Shown here one piece after another: positions 36,057 to 47,404 of a stretch of DNA of 64,000 nucleotides. Below the pieces are notes generated by a model that was given only the letters and a program-made list of their open reading frames with translations, did not search any database and was not told where the DNA came from. The DNA comes from Leptasterias polaris (lineage: Eukaryota > Echinodermata > Asteroidea > Forcipulatida > Asteriidae), in contig JAZGTN010000006.1 of NCBI GenBank assembly GCA_037783415.1, positions 2,604,001 through 2,668,000 on the forward strand, read 5' to 3'. Position numbers and translations under genes: made by a program. Positions within the stretch are counted from its first letter, which is position 1. Each line of letters opens with the position of its first letter.

Positions 36057-36655
36057 CTAGTCTATCGCCCGTCGGTTGTTGATAATCAGGATCGAGGAGT
36101 TACGCGCTGCATGCTGGAAACATGAAGTAGTTGTTGCTACGAAACCTCGAAAGCTTATGCAGTATAGAAGTTCTACCACTACCTTCCTAATTGTTTTGAA
36201 GAAATAACTTAAGCACCGCTGAAATAATGTCGTCATAACCGGTACCCGAGCTCTTGCCATTCTTAAAGGCATTAACAATATCACAAATTTCCGATTGGTG
36301 ATCGTGAGTCGGAAAAAATGTATAAAGAATCTGCATAATTTCACTTCAGATAGTTACTAATGGTGACATTAGGCTGAGGTATGGTGTGGTTCAGAGAAGG
36401 ACCAGTGCTAGTGAAGTATTCAGTGTACGCATCTAACCAGGATCGGTATTAAATCACTCTGCAATTGTGGTTTATCTTCTTAAACGCTGTACAATTAGCT
36501 AAAATGCCTATGTTGGGTATCGTTTTAATAACACTCGTCATAGCATCATTCTTGGCATTATCAAATTTTTCCTGGTAATAATCCAATTTACATTTCTTAG
36601 TTAAGGCGTTGAGCTTGTTGCGATAGCGACGAAACTTATTTGAACTAGACACTGA
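36057..36655 (-). pseudogene. non-LTR retrotransposon fragment (reverse transcriptase start)
   Basis: Read on minus, 36652-36449 gives FRRYRNKLNALTKKCKLDYY, typical of the linker before a LINE reverse transcriptase. In another frame 36310-36190 gives EICDIVNAFKNGKSSGTGYD, the first conserved block of such polymerases. The fragment is frameshifted and carries stops, and neither the endonuclease nor the catalytic FADD-type core is seen. Confidence 0.65.
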
Positions 36656-36670
36656 AGGGTTGTTGAGTAC

Positions 36671-36896
36671 TAGACTTTTTCCAAGTCTGTGGTCGTGGTT
36701 TTTAGTCTACCTGCTACCCGATACATGATTGCTTGAAATAGCGCCCTCTAGTGATTTAACCCCCGTCTTTAAACAACCTGAGATCGCGAGTAGCGCGTGA
36801 TAGCTAATCTGCGGGGAAGTTTTTGCGTGTGAAGAGAAATAACCACGATCTGACTTGAAATCTACTCTATTATTTAACGACTTGATTTCAAGTCTA
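36671..36896. mobile_element. MITE related to the 226-416 element
   Basis: It begins TAGACTTTTTCCAAGTCTG and ends ATTTAACGACTTGATTTCAAGTCTA (given here only as its key parts: ACGACTT and AAGTCTA). The end sequences and the ATTTAACGACTTG motif match the right end of the element at 226-416. No target duplication is visible. Confidence 0.55.
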
Positions 36897-36904
36897 GCAG
36901 ACTG

Positions 36905-37165
36905 GCCCCTAATCGTCGCGGGCGGCGCATCGTTCTTTATATTTTAGTTTTCGTTCTATATATTTTGGCTTTCGTTTTATATATTGCGGCCTGGCCCTTA
37001 ATCGTCGTAGGCGGCGCTTCATTCTGTATATTTCTGTTTCGTTCTATATAATTTTTATTTCTGTTTTGTTCTAAATATATTTGTTTCGTTCTATATATTT
37101 TTATTTCGTTCTATATATTTGTGTTTTGTTTTATATTTATTTGTTTCATTCTATATAGTAGTTTC
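36905..37165. repeat. degenerate AT-rich tandem repeat, ~20-22 bp period
   Basis: Repeated units resemble TTTCGTTCTATATATTT. Two copies of a GC-rich insert, CTGGCCC(C/T)TAATCGTCG followed by GGCGGCGC, sit at about 36902-36930 and 36990-37017. No coding content. Confidence 0.65.
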
Positions 37166-38582
37166 ATAATAAAGTCATAAGCGGCGCCCCATACATTTTC
37201 GTGGTTTTTTTCTGGGGTAGTCAAACATTCCAAACGGCTGACCTGCCAAAAATTGAAAAGAATTCTGAAGTTCAGTAGTCCGAAAACATGTTTGATTGAT
37301 TTTCAAGAGGCTGAGAGACTTGCACAATTTTACATTTAATAGATGTTAATTTTTGCATTGGGGATAATGAATATATTTCTAACCTTTACTTATGAATGAT
37401 AACAAACAAATCACACACACACACACCCACCCTTACAGATCCGGTTTGTGGGGTACTGCTATTGTTGTTCTATTATTCCCTTTTCTGAAGAATTCCCTTG
37501 TGGGGTCCAATTGTTCCTATTGAAATGACCTTGTGGGGTCCATTGTTCCATTGTTGTCAGGACCCCACAAGTGCCAATCCGTGCGAACCCACACGTGTGT
37601 AAATACCGGCAATCGTGGGCCCCCCCTTTGTTCAACTCTGGGGGATAGCAACCGTGGACCACAATGCTTTCCTTTGTGATAGCAACCTATTGTCCCTTTT
37701 GTTATAGGTCCCCGGTTTGAATGTGGATACCTACCCACACCCACACACCCACACCCACAGGCTTATCCATCTTATCTCTCCATACCACCTGGAAACACCT
37801 CCCTAAACATTCCCAGGTCAAAACTGACCCCATATCCGGGTCCGAGTCCCGTGGGGCCTGACCCATTTCTGGATAGGTATGACCCAGAATATGTGTCAGA
37901 GATGACCCACTAGAAAGGGGTCAATTGACCCAGAATCCTAGCAAAAATTAAAGTTTTTGACCAGTTTTGGGACAGCCAACCCAGAAATGGGTCAGGCTAC
38001 TTGATTGGACGTTCCGGAATCTGGGTAAATTCTGGCTGGGTTTTTCTTTTATTGAGCGCATGCCTTAATTTGTTTTTTTCGGCAAGCCCTTAGTTCGTTC
38101 AACTTGTTTGTGTAATTACGTACACTGACGCTGGGGCGGATATTTGTGTATGTTTTTCTGTTATTCATCAAAGTCTTAACGTCTCAATCATAATTATACA
38201 GGTATCCCAAATAATGTGTTGTTATAATGTATTATTTGTATGAAAAGTAGGGCCTATGTAGTGGAACTGGATCATTGCTATCGGTTGGGGATAAGGATGG
38301 TCAAAAGGCTCCCAACCCACTACCGTCGCTTTTTACACAAGTGTAGCCCTAAATAGCGAGCGAATTTTTGCCGGAAACGCACGACCAGGAGAGCGTACAG
38401 AAACGGGTTTAGTGTCGAGTTGCTCCACAGCAAGTAGTTCACGATTTCCCAGGTCAGATCGCTGAACTTGCAGTCTTCGCAGAATGCCACCAGGATTGAA
38501 TAGACGTGAAACGGGAACCACGTCGCCACGAAGACACCGACGATGACCGAAAGTGTTACCGCTGCCTTACGGTGCCTCTGCA

Positions 38583-39067
38583 CAGCCGATACTCCACATT
38601 TCTGTTAGTAGTTAACGACAAAAAAGGGTCAACGAGTGACAGCACTTACCAACACAGATTACTACCTCGTCTCCCAGGTTACTACCTCTGTTGGCAGGTA
38701 ACAGGAAGGAATGTAATCTGTATATGGGGCCTTTCTTTTGTTGATAAACAAAGTGCGCCGGATGGCATGGTCGGCCGAATTCAACATTTTCTGTAAATAT
38801 TCATGAACGGAAACCCTAACCCTAACCCTAACCCTAACCCTAACCCTAACCCTAACCCTAACCCTAACCCTAACTATTTATGAATATTTGTGTAACACTG
38901 CTTCAAACTATGGCAATCTGTTTTTGATTTGCAGTTATGGCTTTCTATACTTTCCAACCTGGGTTACATTTCTGTTAGTAGTTAACGACAAAAAAGGGTC
39001 AACGAGTGACAGCGCTTACCAAACACAGATTACTACCTCGTCTCCCAGAAATGTGGAGTATCGGGTG
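38583..39067. mobile_element. 485-bp inverted-repeat transposon with telomere-type core
   Basis: Ends are 22-bp inverted repeats with one mismatch (CAGCCGATACTCCACATTTC and CACCCGATACTCCACATTTC when both are read inward), flanked by CTCTGCA on both sides (38576-38582 and 39068-39074). The intact copies 1 and 3 show the empty site. Inside are two ~82-bp direct repeats (38596-38677 and 38966-39048) and, between them, a (CCCTAA)n tract flanked by inverted AAATATTCATGAA / TTTATGAATATTT. No transposase, and the 7-bp duplication does not fix the superfamily. Confidence 0.85.
38814..38874 (+). repeat. interstitial telomere-type (CCCTAA)n, about 10 units
   Basis: About ten perfect CCCTAA units, the complement of the animal telomere repeat TTAGGG. 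It lies inside the transposon, between inverted flanks, so it is not a chromosome end. Confidence 0.95.
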
Positions 39068-41387
39068 CTCTGCAGCTCTCGTGCTCGCCGGGTTTGAGGG
39101 GGAGCGCTAGAGTTTGTGTCTCTCTTATGTTTTACCTCTTGTTTACCTCTACATTTACTGTCCGTCTTCTCAGTGACCCGTTCCCTTCCGATTTCTTGAG
39201 CAGTTCCAACCGGAGGAAGCTGTTGGTCAGAATTGAAAATGATCGCTATCTCGTCTATCCCTCTATCGTATCCTGCATTGCACTGGGATTCTTGGATATC
39301 AAGTTGCATTGGTTTTCCCGTGTCTTCATCTTTCTCCTCAGAATGATTTGGTTCGCAGATGACGTCAGTAGTCTGTTCTCTTTCTGCATTTGATTTTTGT
39401 CTGGTGGACAGAAAACGTAAGGTCACTTTATGCGATGATGCGTCCCCGCTGCTGGCAGGGAGTGAAATCTCGCGTGAAGGGCAGGGACTTCGGAACTGCC
39501 CCCTCGACCGCCGCTTGATGTTCATGTACACCTTTGAATTCAAGTAAATAATCGCGAGAAGAGGGATTAAGAACTCTACGGCAAGTTGAAATCCAACGTA
39601 GGGGCCGTTCTCAAACGCTTCAAGCTCACAATCTTCGGAGTAGTCCACATTTCCGTCTCCAAACAGTGGGCCCCACGCAAAGGTTACAATAAAATAAAAC
39701 ACTGTACAGACGATCCAGACAGTTATGCACATGACAGTAGCCTGTTTGTGTGTTTGGAAGGTACCGTAAGCAAGTTTCTTGGTGACAAGCCAGTATCGAT
39801 CGAGACTGATGAAGATAATAGTCAAGACTGAAACAGTGGTGCAAGTGTAGTCCATTACCAACCATATTTGGCACGGGATCTTTCCAAAAGGCCACGACCC
39901 AATAACAATCTTTATGGAATTGAGGGGGATTGAAACCGCCCCAACAATCAAATCACATATTGATAGGTTGAGAATGAAGGTATTGGCAACCGTCGATCTG
40001 ATGCGGTTGTCGGTGGTGTACGCTATCATGACGAAAATGTTACCGCAGACTGTCACTATGCTGATGAGGCCGAGCGTGATTGCAATAGGTATCTTCCTCT
40101 CGAAGCAAAGAAACGGCCCATCTTCGCTGCACGAATCCTCGGTAAGGTTACCGTTCTCCATCAGGGACGATGCGTTGCTTGGTGTCTCCATCAATAGTGC
40201 GTGTTCTGCACAGTAAACTGACACGTCTTCCTTCTTTGGAAAACTTTAGGCAAGAATCAAACAAATCCTGTGTTTCGGTCTAAAGTCGCACGTCTCTCAG
40301 ATCACTTTGGGCATTCACTTTATAATATGAATACGACCTGCCAATATACAGGCTTACAGTCGGCATGAGCGCTGTGATGGTAAGTCGTGATTTGATGGAA
40401 TACCACATATTATACAAATAAATAAATAAATTAAAAGTCGACGGTTTATAGTGAACATGAAGAATGAGCATCAACGGTGATAGAGAGGCGGTTTTGGCCC
40501 GACTGTTTTATAATTACACGACTGCATGCACCGAGAGCTCATTGATTCTGAGGATTGTGATTATTTTCCCATGTATTATGGTTATACAACATTCCCTGTC
40601 ATAAAAGCTCCATTCGAGACTGCGCGCAAACTAGTTATTATTTCCAATTATACATTATTTCGCCCCAGTTTTCAAAATAATTGAGAATCACGAGGTTGCT
40701 CTTCCCGTTATCTTTCTCATGTTGATTTATGCAAACATTGCGGCTTCACAGGCGATACGCACCTCATATTAATGGGATTGTGTGGTCGTTGTTGTTGTTA
40801 TTTATTTTACAAATTTCCATTCTCGAAATATTGAACATTTTGACATTATTAGATATGGATTAACAAAGAATTAGAGGATCCACGTTTTCCAGAATACGGC
40901 TATTTTTTACTATTTATTTTTTTCCAAAATGTTCTAAATATCAGATCATTAAAAACTATTTTTGTTATTTGTATTCAGAATGATAATGATCTTAGCCATC
41001 TGAAGGCCGAAAAGGTATACCGAGGTTGTTACTTAACATTGGTCATTAAAAAAAAAAAACTTAAACAAACAAACAAAGCTTTTTTACTTTCATGCATTCT
41101 TATAGCGGTTTTTAACAACAGTTTTCGGAACAGCATGTCTCAGAAATGTGTCAGACGCTAATGATGATGACAAATAGCTCACGTAGTAAACTTTTAAAGT
41201 TTTCTTTCATCTTGATGATGCTGTCAAACACTAATTAATTAGCAATTGATCAGTTCGAGCATTTGATGTCAGGTAGCCTTTGAAATTTATTATGTTCATT
41301 TTAACCCGAATAAAAACAATCATCATAAAAGTTGCCGGGAGCCGTTAACTGGAGGCACTAAAAGAACATTGTTCTCTTGGGACTTAT

Positions 41388-41590
41388 TGTTATGTATTTA
41401 CGGTTGTCAAATAACCACACACGGAGACGCCATTATCAGAATGTAGAACAACTACAACACCAACACATGGTTCATTTATTAGCAGAACTTTCCACATGAC
41501 CTTCGACCTGTATATTGTACTTGTTGTATGGCACGCCTGATATAAACAATATACGTTGTACTTATGGAGCGCCTATGTAAATATACTACA
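41388..41590 (-). repeat. 3' LTR, 203 bp
   Basis: On the minus strand it starts TGTAGTATATTTACATAGG and ends AAATACATAACA, i.e. TG...CA borders. It is preceded by a purine tract (AGGGGAGAGT, from 41600-41591). The opposite remnant at 43109-43144 repeats the AATATACTACA border twice. Confidence 0.75.
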
Positions 41591-41997
41591 ACTCTCCCCT
41601 GCTATTTGAAAATAATCTTTAAAATAAAGAGAGTTGAAGGAAAAAACAAATATTGTTTTCCCTATTATTTTTCCCCGATATACGAAACTAATGAACGGTT
41701 GTGAAAAATACTCTCTTGAGTATGTTTAAAACTTATGCGACCTATCTCTAAATAATCAATGGATAGACTATCAATGGTCACCTATGCACAATACAATCCT
41801 TTGTTTGTTTTTAAGTGAAAGTTTACACCTTTGATATGTGAAAATACATATAATCAGGGTATATGTAAATGGAAAGCAAATATAAAAATAAAACAGTATA
41901 AAAGAAAATCCTAGTTGCCAAGGTTGGTTTTCTTTATAGAGGTACCTCTTGTACACTTAAAACACTTTAACCAAAACAAAAATACATACTATGATCC

Positions 41998-43108
41998 TTA
42001 CAAATCCAGCCTGACTGGTTGTTTTTTAATCCTGTTTGATCTCCTTAATTTAACTGGAGATTCTGTGTTTGTAGTTTGTTCAGTAGATGTATCTTTTTGT
42101 GAATTGTTGTCCCCATCTTGAACTATGTCTTCACTCTCTGAGTGGTACATCGAAGTATTCTCTACCTTTGAGTTCTGTACTGAAGTGTTATTGGTCTGTG
42201 GGGATGACTCATTTGAACTGAGGTTAGGCATTCTCAAAAATTGGGTTTGTGGGAGTTCTACTGAACCCTGAGGTTTTGTGATTGACTCTTCTTCCCTAAC
42301 TGGACTAACTCTGAGTTGTTCAATGTGTCGTTGCCACACCAATCCTGTCTCTCTAACTCTAACCTTGTAACTAAGCGGACCCTTCTTTTCTACCACAATT
42401 CCCGCAACCCATTTTGGGCGACCCAAGTAGTTTCTTATCCACACATGTTCCCCCACTTTCAGGCAACGATCTCGGGCATGTTTGTCCCTATACTGAATCT
42501 GGTTATGCAGCTGGTCCTTAACCCTTTTGTGGATATTCGGTCTCAAACCATCCAGACGTGTTCGGAGTGGTCTTCGCAAAAACAGCATTGCTGGTGATTC
42601 GCCAGTTACTGAGTGAGCAGCGTTGCGGTACGCTAGTAAAAAGCGATCTAATTTAACCTGTGCTGAGCCGCTGTCCTGACGCGCTGCGCGAAGCCCCTGT
42701 TTGAGTGACTGTACAAAGCGTTCTGCTTGTCCATTAGTGCTGGGGTGATAGGGTGCACTAAACTTATGATTGATACCATTATTACTCATGAATTTTCCAA
42801 ATTCTGCAGATGTAAACTGGCCCCCATTATCCGACACTAGTATTTGTGGGAGACCATTGCGACAGAACAAGTTGCGCAAAACTTCTACAGTTTTCTCTGA
42901 TGTCATCGTAGGCATTATGAAAACTTCAGGCCATTTTGAAAACGCATCAACCACCACCAGATAGGTGTGACCTTCAAATGGTCCTGCAAAATCTATGTGA
43001 ATACGTTCCCATGGTTTAGATGCAGGGATCCATGGGTGTAATGGAGCAAGAGTGGGCTGATTTTGAATTTCCTGACATGGAATACACAACTTGGCACACT
43101 TCTCGATT
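41998..43108 (-). pseudogene. Ty3/gypsy-like integrase, 5'-truncated
   Basis: The frame carries an integrase that would insert element DNA into host DNA. Counting from the frame start at 43152, the catalytic triad is Asp54 (HIDFAGPF), Asp108 (VSDNGGQF) and Glu144 (NGQAERF), with the D-35-E spacing of retroviral-type integrases. A CIPC pair is left of the N-terminal zinc finger; its histidines are deleted. A C-terminal segment (VGEHVWIRN, KKGPLSYKV) follows, then a polar tail ending RLDL. No internal stop or frameshift is seen, but the start and partner genes are missing. Confidence 0.85.
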
Positions 43109-44025
43109 AATAAATATACTACACTTATAAATAAATATACTACACTTATCACTTCTGGAATTGAAATAACATTCTGTTATTCAATGACGAAAATTAACGT
43201 ATTACAGCGACGAAATTTCTACGTAAATATTAAGCCTTGGGTATCTTTTCTAGTAATTTACTGCAAGAGTGTTTACATATAAACATGCTTACAGCAAACT
43301 CAGGCACGAGAGATATAGAGTTAAAGGGGAAACCGACACTGTGAGTTTTCGAAACAGTTTCCGTTTTTGAGATTTTGGTTGACTTTGTCTTAAAACACAA
43401 AACCTTGTTATAAATATTATTATTACAGTGGTGATAATAAAGTTTTAAATGTCCAAGTCCCTTCATATTAATTTGGAAGATGTTTGTCTATGTAATCGTA
43501 GTTGTATTATCAAAAAACACTTTTTTTTAATTATTGATGGCTCCCTTCAGTACCCACTCTGTCAAAGAAGATATACTTTTGGTTACCATCTTGAGTCAAT
43601 CACCCCTAAACTTTGAAATAAAACAGACAGCTTCAAAAAGCTATTTCCAAGACCCGCTTATTAAAGACTGGCGTCTTCTGATAATTGATACGAATTGTGT
43701 GATAGTTTATAGGTCCATGGTTCCTAGCCTCTGCATACTTTGCATCGGTGCCTTTTTCTGCACACCCTCGTTCCACCAATTGACTTCCCACCCATCACTC
43801 TAATAACCGTCTGACCCGGATTAGGAGAAACAAAGACCATGGCAATAGAATAGGGGAAACAAAGACCTGGCAATAGGGGGGGGGGGGGGGGGGGGGGACA
43901 AAGACATTATCTCTCCATACCACCTGGAAACACCTCCCTAAACATTCCCAGGTCAAAACTGACCCCAGATCCCGATCCGAGTCCCGTGGGGCCTGACTCA
44001 TTTCTAGGTCAGTATGACCCAGAAT

Positions 44026-44546
44026 GGGTGCGTTCGATTAGCTTCCCCGTGTGTACCGGGGATTTACACTCGTGTTAGCCACGCAACGAGGCTAATCGAA
44101 CGCTGTGGTGTTTTCGCTTGGCACTCTGGGAAAATTAAGGTCAAACGTTTTTGCGTAGCGGTAGAACTTACAAAAGTGTATGCTCCGTCGTCTGCTCACT
44201 TGGAAAATGTCGTGGTCCGTAACGACACAATTTAATTCTAAAATATAGAAAACTTGCACACAGTCACCATCTGTTTGTTTTTCTGGAAGTACGTTTCCTT
44301 TCCATTCTCCATAATTTGTTTCATGACGATAAATCTGTGTCTTTGTGTACTTTTGAACTCACGTCAAATTCAACTTGTCCCCGCCATCTTGGTATGATGC
44401 GTCATACACCGGCATCCACCAGAGACCCTCTCGCGAGCTGGGGTTGTGGTGGCTTACACCCGGGGCAGACACGAGTATCACGTGATGGCTAATCGAACGC
44501 TCTCGTGTAAGTTTTAGTTACACGTGTAAGCTAATCGAACGCACCC
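44026..44546. mobile_element. Harbinger-like MITE, first of a tandem pair, 521 bp
   Basis: Inverted ends GGGTGCGTTCGATTAGCTT and the exact reverse complement at the right. The left flank is AAT (44023-44025), which reappears after the second copy. The interior has a further inverted GCTAATCGAACGCT motif near both ends. No transposase. Confidence 0.8.
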
Positions 44547-44549
44547 ATA

Positions 44550-45073
44550 GGGTGCGTTCGATTAGCTTCCCCGTGTGTACCGGGGATTTACCCTCGTGTT
44601 AGCCACGCAACGAGGCTAATCGAACGCTGTGGTGTTTTCGCTTGGCACTCTGTGAAAATTAAGGTCAAACGTTTTTGCGTTGCGGTAGAACTTACAAAAG
44701 TGTATGCTCCGTCGTCTGCTCACTTGGAAAATGTCGTGGTCCGTAACGACACAATTTAATTCTAAAATATAGAAAACTTGCACACAGTCACCATCTGTTT
44801 GTTTTTCTGGAAGTACGTTTCCTTTCCATTTCCCATAATTGTTTCATGACGATAAATCGAGTGTATTTTTGTAGTTTTGTTCTCATGTCACATTCAACTT
44901 GTCCCCGCCATCTTGGTATGAGACGTCATTACACCTGTGCATCCACCAGAGACCCGCTCGCGAGCTGGGGTTGTGGTGGCTTACACCCGGGGCAGACACG
45001 AGTATCACGTGATGGCTAATCGAACGCTCTCGTGTAAGTTTTACTTACACGTGTAAGCTAATCGAACGCACCC
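44550..45073. mobile_element. Harbinger-like MITE, second of a tandem pair, 524 bp
   Basis: Same orientation and nearly the same sequence as 44026-44546, separated from it by only ATA. The right flank AAT (45074-45076) pairs with 44023-44025. Uninterrupted versions of the target (CCCAGAATATGTGTCAG) are present in units A, B and D. Confidence 0.8.
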
Positions 45074-46094
45074 AATATGTGTCAGAGATTACCCATTAGT
45101 TTTTCCAGTTTTGGGTCAGCCAACCCAGAAATGGGTCAGGCTATACCTTATTTTTTTTTGGCAGTTCGTTCAGCTTGTTTGAGTGATTCGTACACTGCCG
45201 CTGGGGCTGATATTTTGTGTATTTTTTCTATCATTCCTCAATAGCCTCAGGGTCAAGTTGTCACCGGCTATCTGAAATAATTGCTACTTTTCAGTAATGC
45301 GAAAAAACCCCCTCATGCTTGATTAAATAAAAACGAGTAGAATTTATTCGTGTCTGAAAGCAAAACAGGATTTACGTCTTCTACAGGATTGGAACAGCTG
45401 ACCCCCCCCCCCCCCCCCCCCAAAATAGTCGCAGACAGTGTCCATGTATATCGTTAAGTGTGATCAACCAAAGACATGAAATAACAAACTTGTGAACATT
45501 TTAGCTTAATACGTTGTTTGAGTCGGGAGAATCATGTAAACACGTTGTCCTTAATTTAGTGGTTGTAACGACTGAAATCAGCTGTTAATTACGTTTTGTA
45601 GGTTTTCAGATACAGTTTTCTCGAATATGACATCATTTTATAGTGGGACATATTTCACAAGGAGGAAAAGGGTTTTGTAAAATAAACTTCCTAATCAGCA
45701 AGTTTTCAGACTAAAATTAAACTATTATGTTTTATCTGTAATACCTAAGAGTTTATAATTATCTACAGATTAAAATATGGAAAATATCCATCGTGCTTGA
45801 AGTGACGAAAGAGTTGAGGTGACATTTTGCAGGAAAAACGAAACAGCTCAACGGATTTCGACCGAATGCTCCTTGGTTCTGAGGATTGTGAGTAGTGCGA
45901 CCCGTCTGAAGGTACGGTAAAACCGCGCCAGTTTTCCAAGCTCTGGACCAATCAGAACGCTGCATTTTGATCATGTGAAGCTAATTGACATAAAATTGAG
46001 GAGGTGGGCAGTACCATTTATAGTAGGGGTGTTTGGTATATTGGAGAGCGTAATATTAATTATAACCACATTGCTTTTGATCTCGATTTACTCC

Positions 46095-46313
46095 CTAACT
46101 CTGCGTTGGTGCCAGAACTTGACTGGTGCGATGAGCTTGGCTTGCTTCCAGTTGATGAGATGATCTTGTTCTTGTGAATGTTTGATGATGGCTGATTTGT
46201 CCAGGTGTCCCAGTCTGCCGTGCTTGATGTTCCTTAATTCTTGTAGATATGTTGCAGCCGGTCTCCCCGATTGAACTAGACTTTTGGGGTAGAATTACGT
46301 TTTGAGGAAACAC
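46095..46313 (-). pseudogene. Penelope-like element fragment (GIY-YIG endonuclease)
   Basis: Minus-strand IGETGCNISTRIKEH resembles the conserved start of the GIY-YIG endonuclease in Penelope-like retroelements. A frame change near 46235 is needed to continue into LDKSAIIKHSQEQDHLINW, the next conserved part. The reverse transcriptase is absent. Confidence 0.65.
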
Positions 46314-46319
46314 ATTTTT

Positions 46320-47400
46320 TTTTCCCTTTACAGTTCTTTGAATACTGTTTGTATGGAACGTTTGAAATTGAAGAAGGAACTAAGCAGCCGGGTAATGCGT
46401 TATTTATAAATTTACCCTAAATCTTATTTCCCCGAATTACAGGTGGATTTTCAGCGATAGCTATAAATAATTTATGCTTAGTTGGAAATGGTCTTTCTAG
46501 CCATTTTACAGTTAGTTCTGTTATCAACTAATTTTTTAAATGTGGATTCAAAAATTCATTGCAAACTAATACCACAACCAACTTATACAACACTACGGAG
46601 GAAACAGCAAACAAACAAACAAACAAAAAACCAAAACAAACAAATAAACAAACAAACAAAACAGTCCTAATGCAAAGTAAAATGAATAAGTACATGGGGG
46701 AAAAAATATATATATCCGTCATATCAGGCCAGTGAAGCAGCATTTTTGAAGTGACAATTTGGACCAAATACAATGTTTTAATAACTGCATTCATTGTCAT
46801 CATCATCATCATCATTATGACCGTCATCAATGCATTGCGGTTTCTACAATTCATTATCGACATGATATTCATGGAATTTAATAATCACATTGATGGATAT
46901 CTACTCTTTTCCAATCATTATTTTGTTCCTGTAAAATTTACTTCAGTATTGAATATCCTTGAAAGTCAAATTAACGCTTTTATATATATGTTATTTCATA
47001 AAATTACGTTTTTGTATAATTTAATGAATAATACGCAATCACGAGTAGCAAGTTTTCTACCCCATATTCGTATAGTTTCGTTACCCCACTTATGTTAAAC
47101 AGTAACATGTATATAGGACGGACAACCGTGTAAATAAGATCATAAACAGTTGCACATTTAATTTAGGGTACTTTGCGAGGATGAAAACTTAAACGGTAAT
47201 ATCAAGGAAGCATCTTCTTCAACGTTAGCTTAGTGAGTCTTTTATTCATTGTTTCCCCTTATACGAATAGATCATAGCCAAATCAAACTTTTAACATGTT
47301 AAGCTGTCTCATCAATACTTACTTTTAATCTCTTTGTTTTCCAACCAGGAAATTGGTGAAAAAATAAAGAAAACAAATAGACGTTTTAGAAATTCAAAAA
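46320..47400. other. AT-rich stretch without recognised gene
   Basis: It contains a CAAA/CAAACAAA-rich simple stretch (about 46605-46665) and a (CAT)n run near 46797-46815. No protein family is recognised. Confidence 0.5.
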
Positions 47401-47404
47401 TAAA

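Larger units (their letters stand above)
38320..40191 (-). pseudogene. histamine H3/H4-like receptor, copy 2, split by a transposon
   Basis: The first part, METPSN to RARELQ (40191-39075), covers TM1-TM5 and the long third loop. After a 485-bp insertion, the rest (38582-38320) carries TM6 and TM7 with TWFPF and NPFLY. The DRY motif and TM3 Asp are intact. Reading through runs into the insert and stops at 39016, which would remove TM6, TM7 and the tail. The two parts are otherwise free of stops, so the insertion is recent relative to decay. A shortened five-helix protein could still be made. Confidence 0.88.
41388..43144 (-). mobile_element. internally deleted Ty3/gypsy-like LTR retrotransposon
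   Basis: A 5-bp target duplication CTTAT flanks it (41383-41387 and 43145-43149). Unit D keeps the uninterrupted site GGGACTTATCGCTTCTGG near 54868-54886. On the minus strand it runs: last ~35 bases of the 5' LTR, an integrase gene lacking its start, a purine tract, and a full 3' LTR. Gag, protease, reverse transcriptase and RNase H are gone. It therefore cannot move on its own. Confidence 0.85.
37754..43805. repeat. segmental duplication unit B
   Basis: The order is the same as in unit A: GACCC repeat, 3' flank, receptor copy 2 (disrupted), upstream region, distal segment with the CCGTTAAC motif. It differs by a 485-bp transposon inside the receptor and a 1.76-kb retroelement in the distal segment. 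Its right edge, with GACTGGCGTCTTC and TTCTGCACACCCTC, matches the right edge of unit D near 55360-55470. Confidence 0.75.
43905..45970. repeat. segmental duplication unit C, receptor lost
   Basis: Begins ATTATCTCTCCATACCACC directly after a G-run at the end of unit B. It has the GACCC repeat (split by two Harbinger-like elements) and then a 3' flank matching A and D (GGCTATCTGAAATAATTGC, AACTGAAATCAGCTG-type, GTGACATTTTGCAGG). Where the receptor should begin, at about 45860, it jumps to GAATGCTCCTTGGTTCTGAG, which resembles the upstream flank near 32155 in A and 40530 in B. Confidence 0.6.

Noticed and set aside
38814..38874. Chromosome end
   Set aside because: Unique sequence continues on both sides and the tract lies within a transposon with target duplications.
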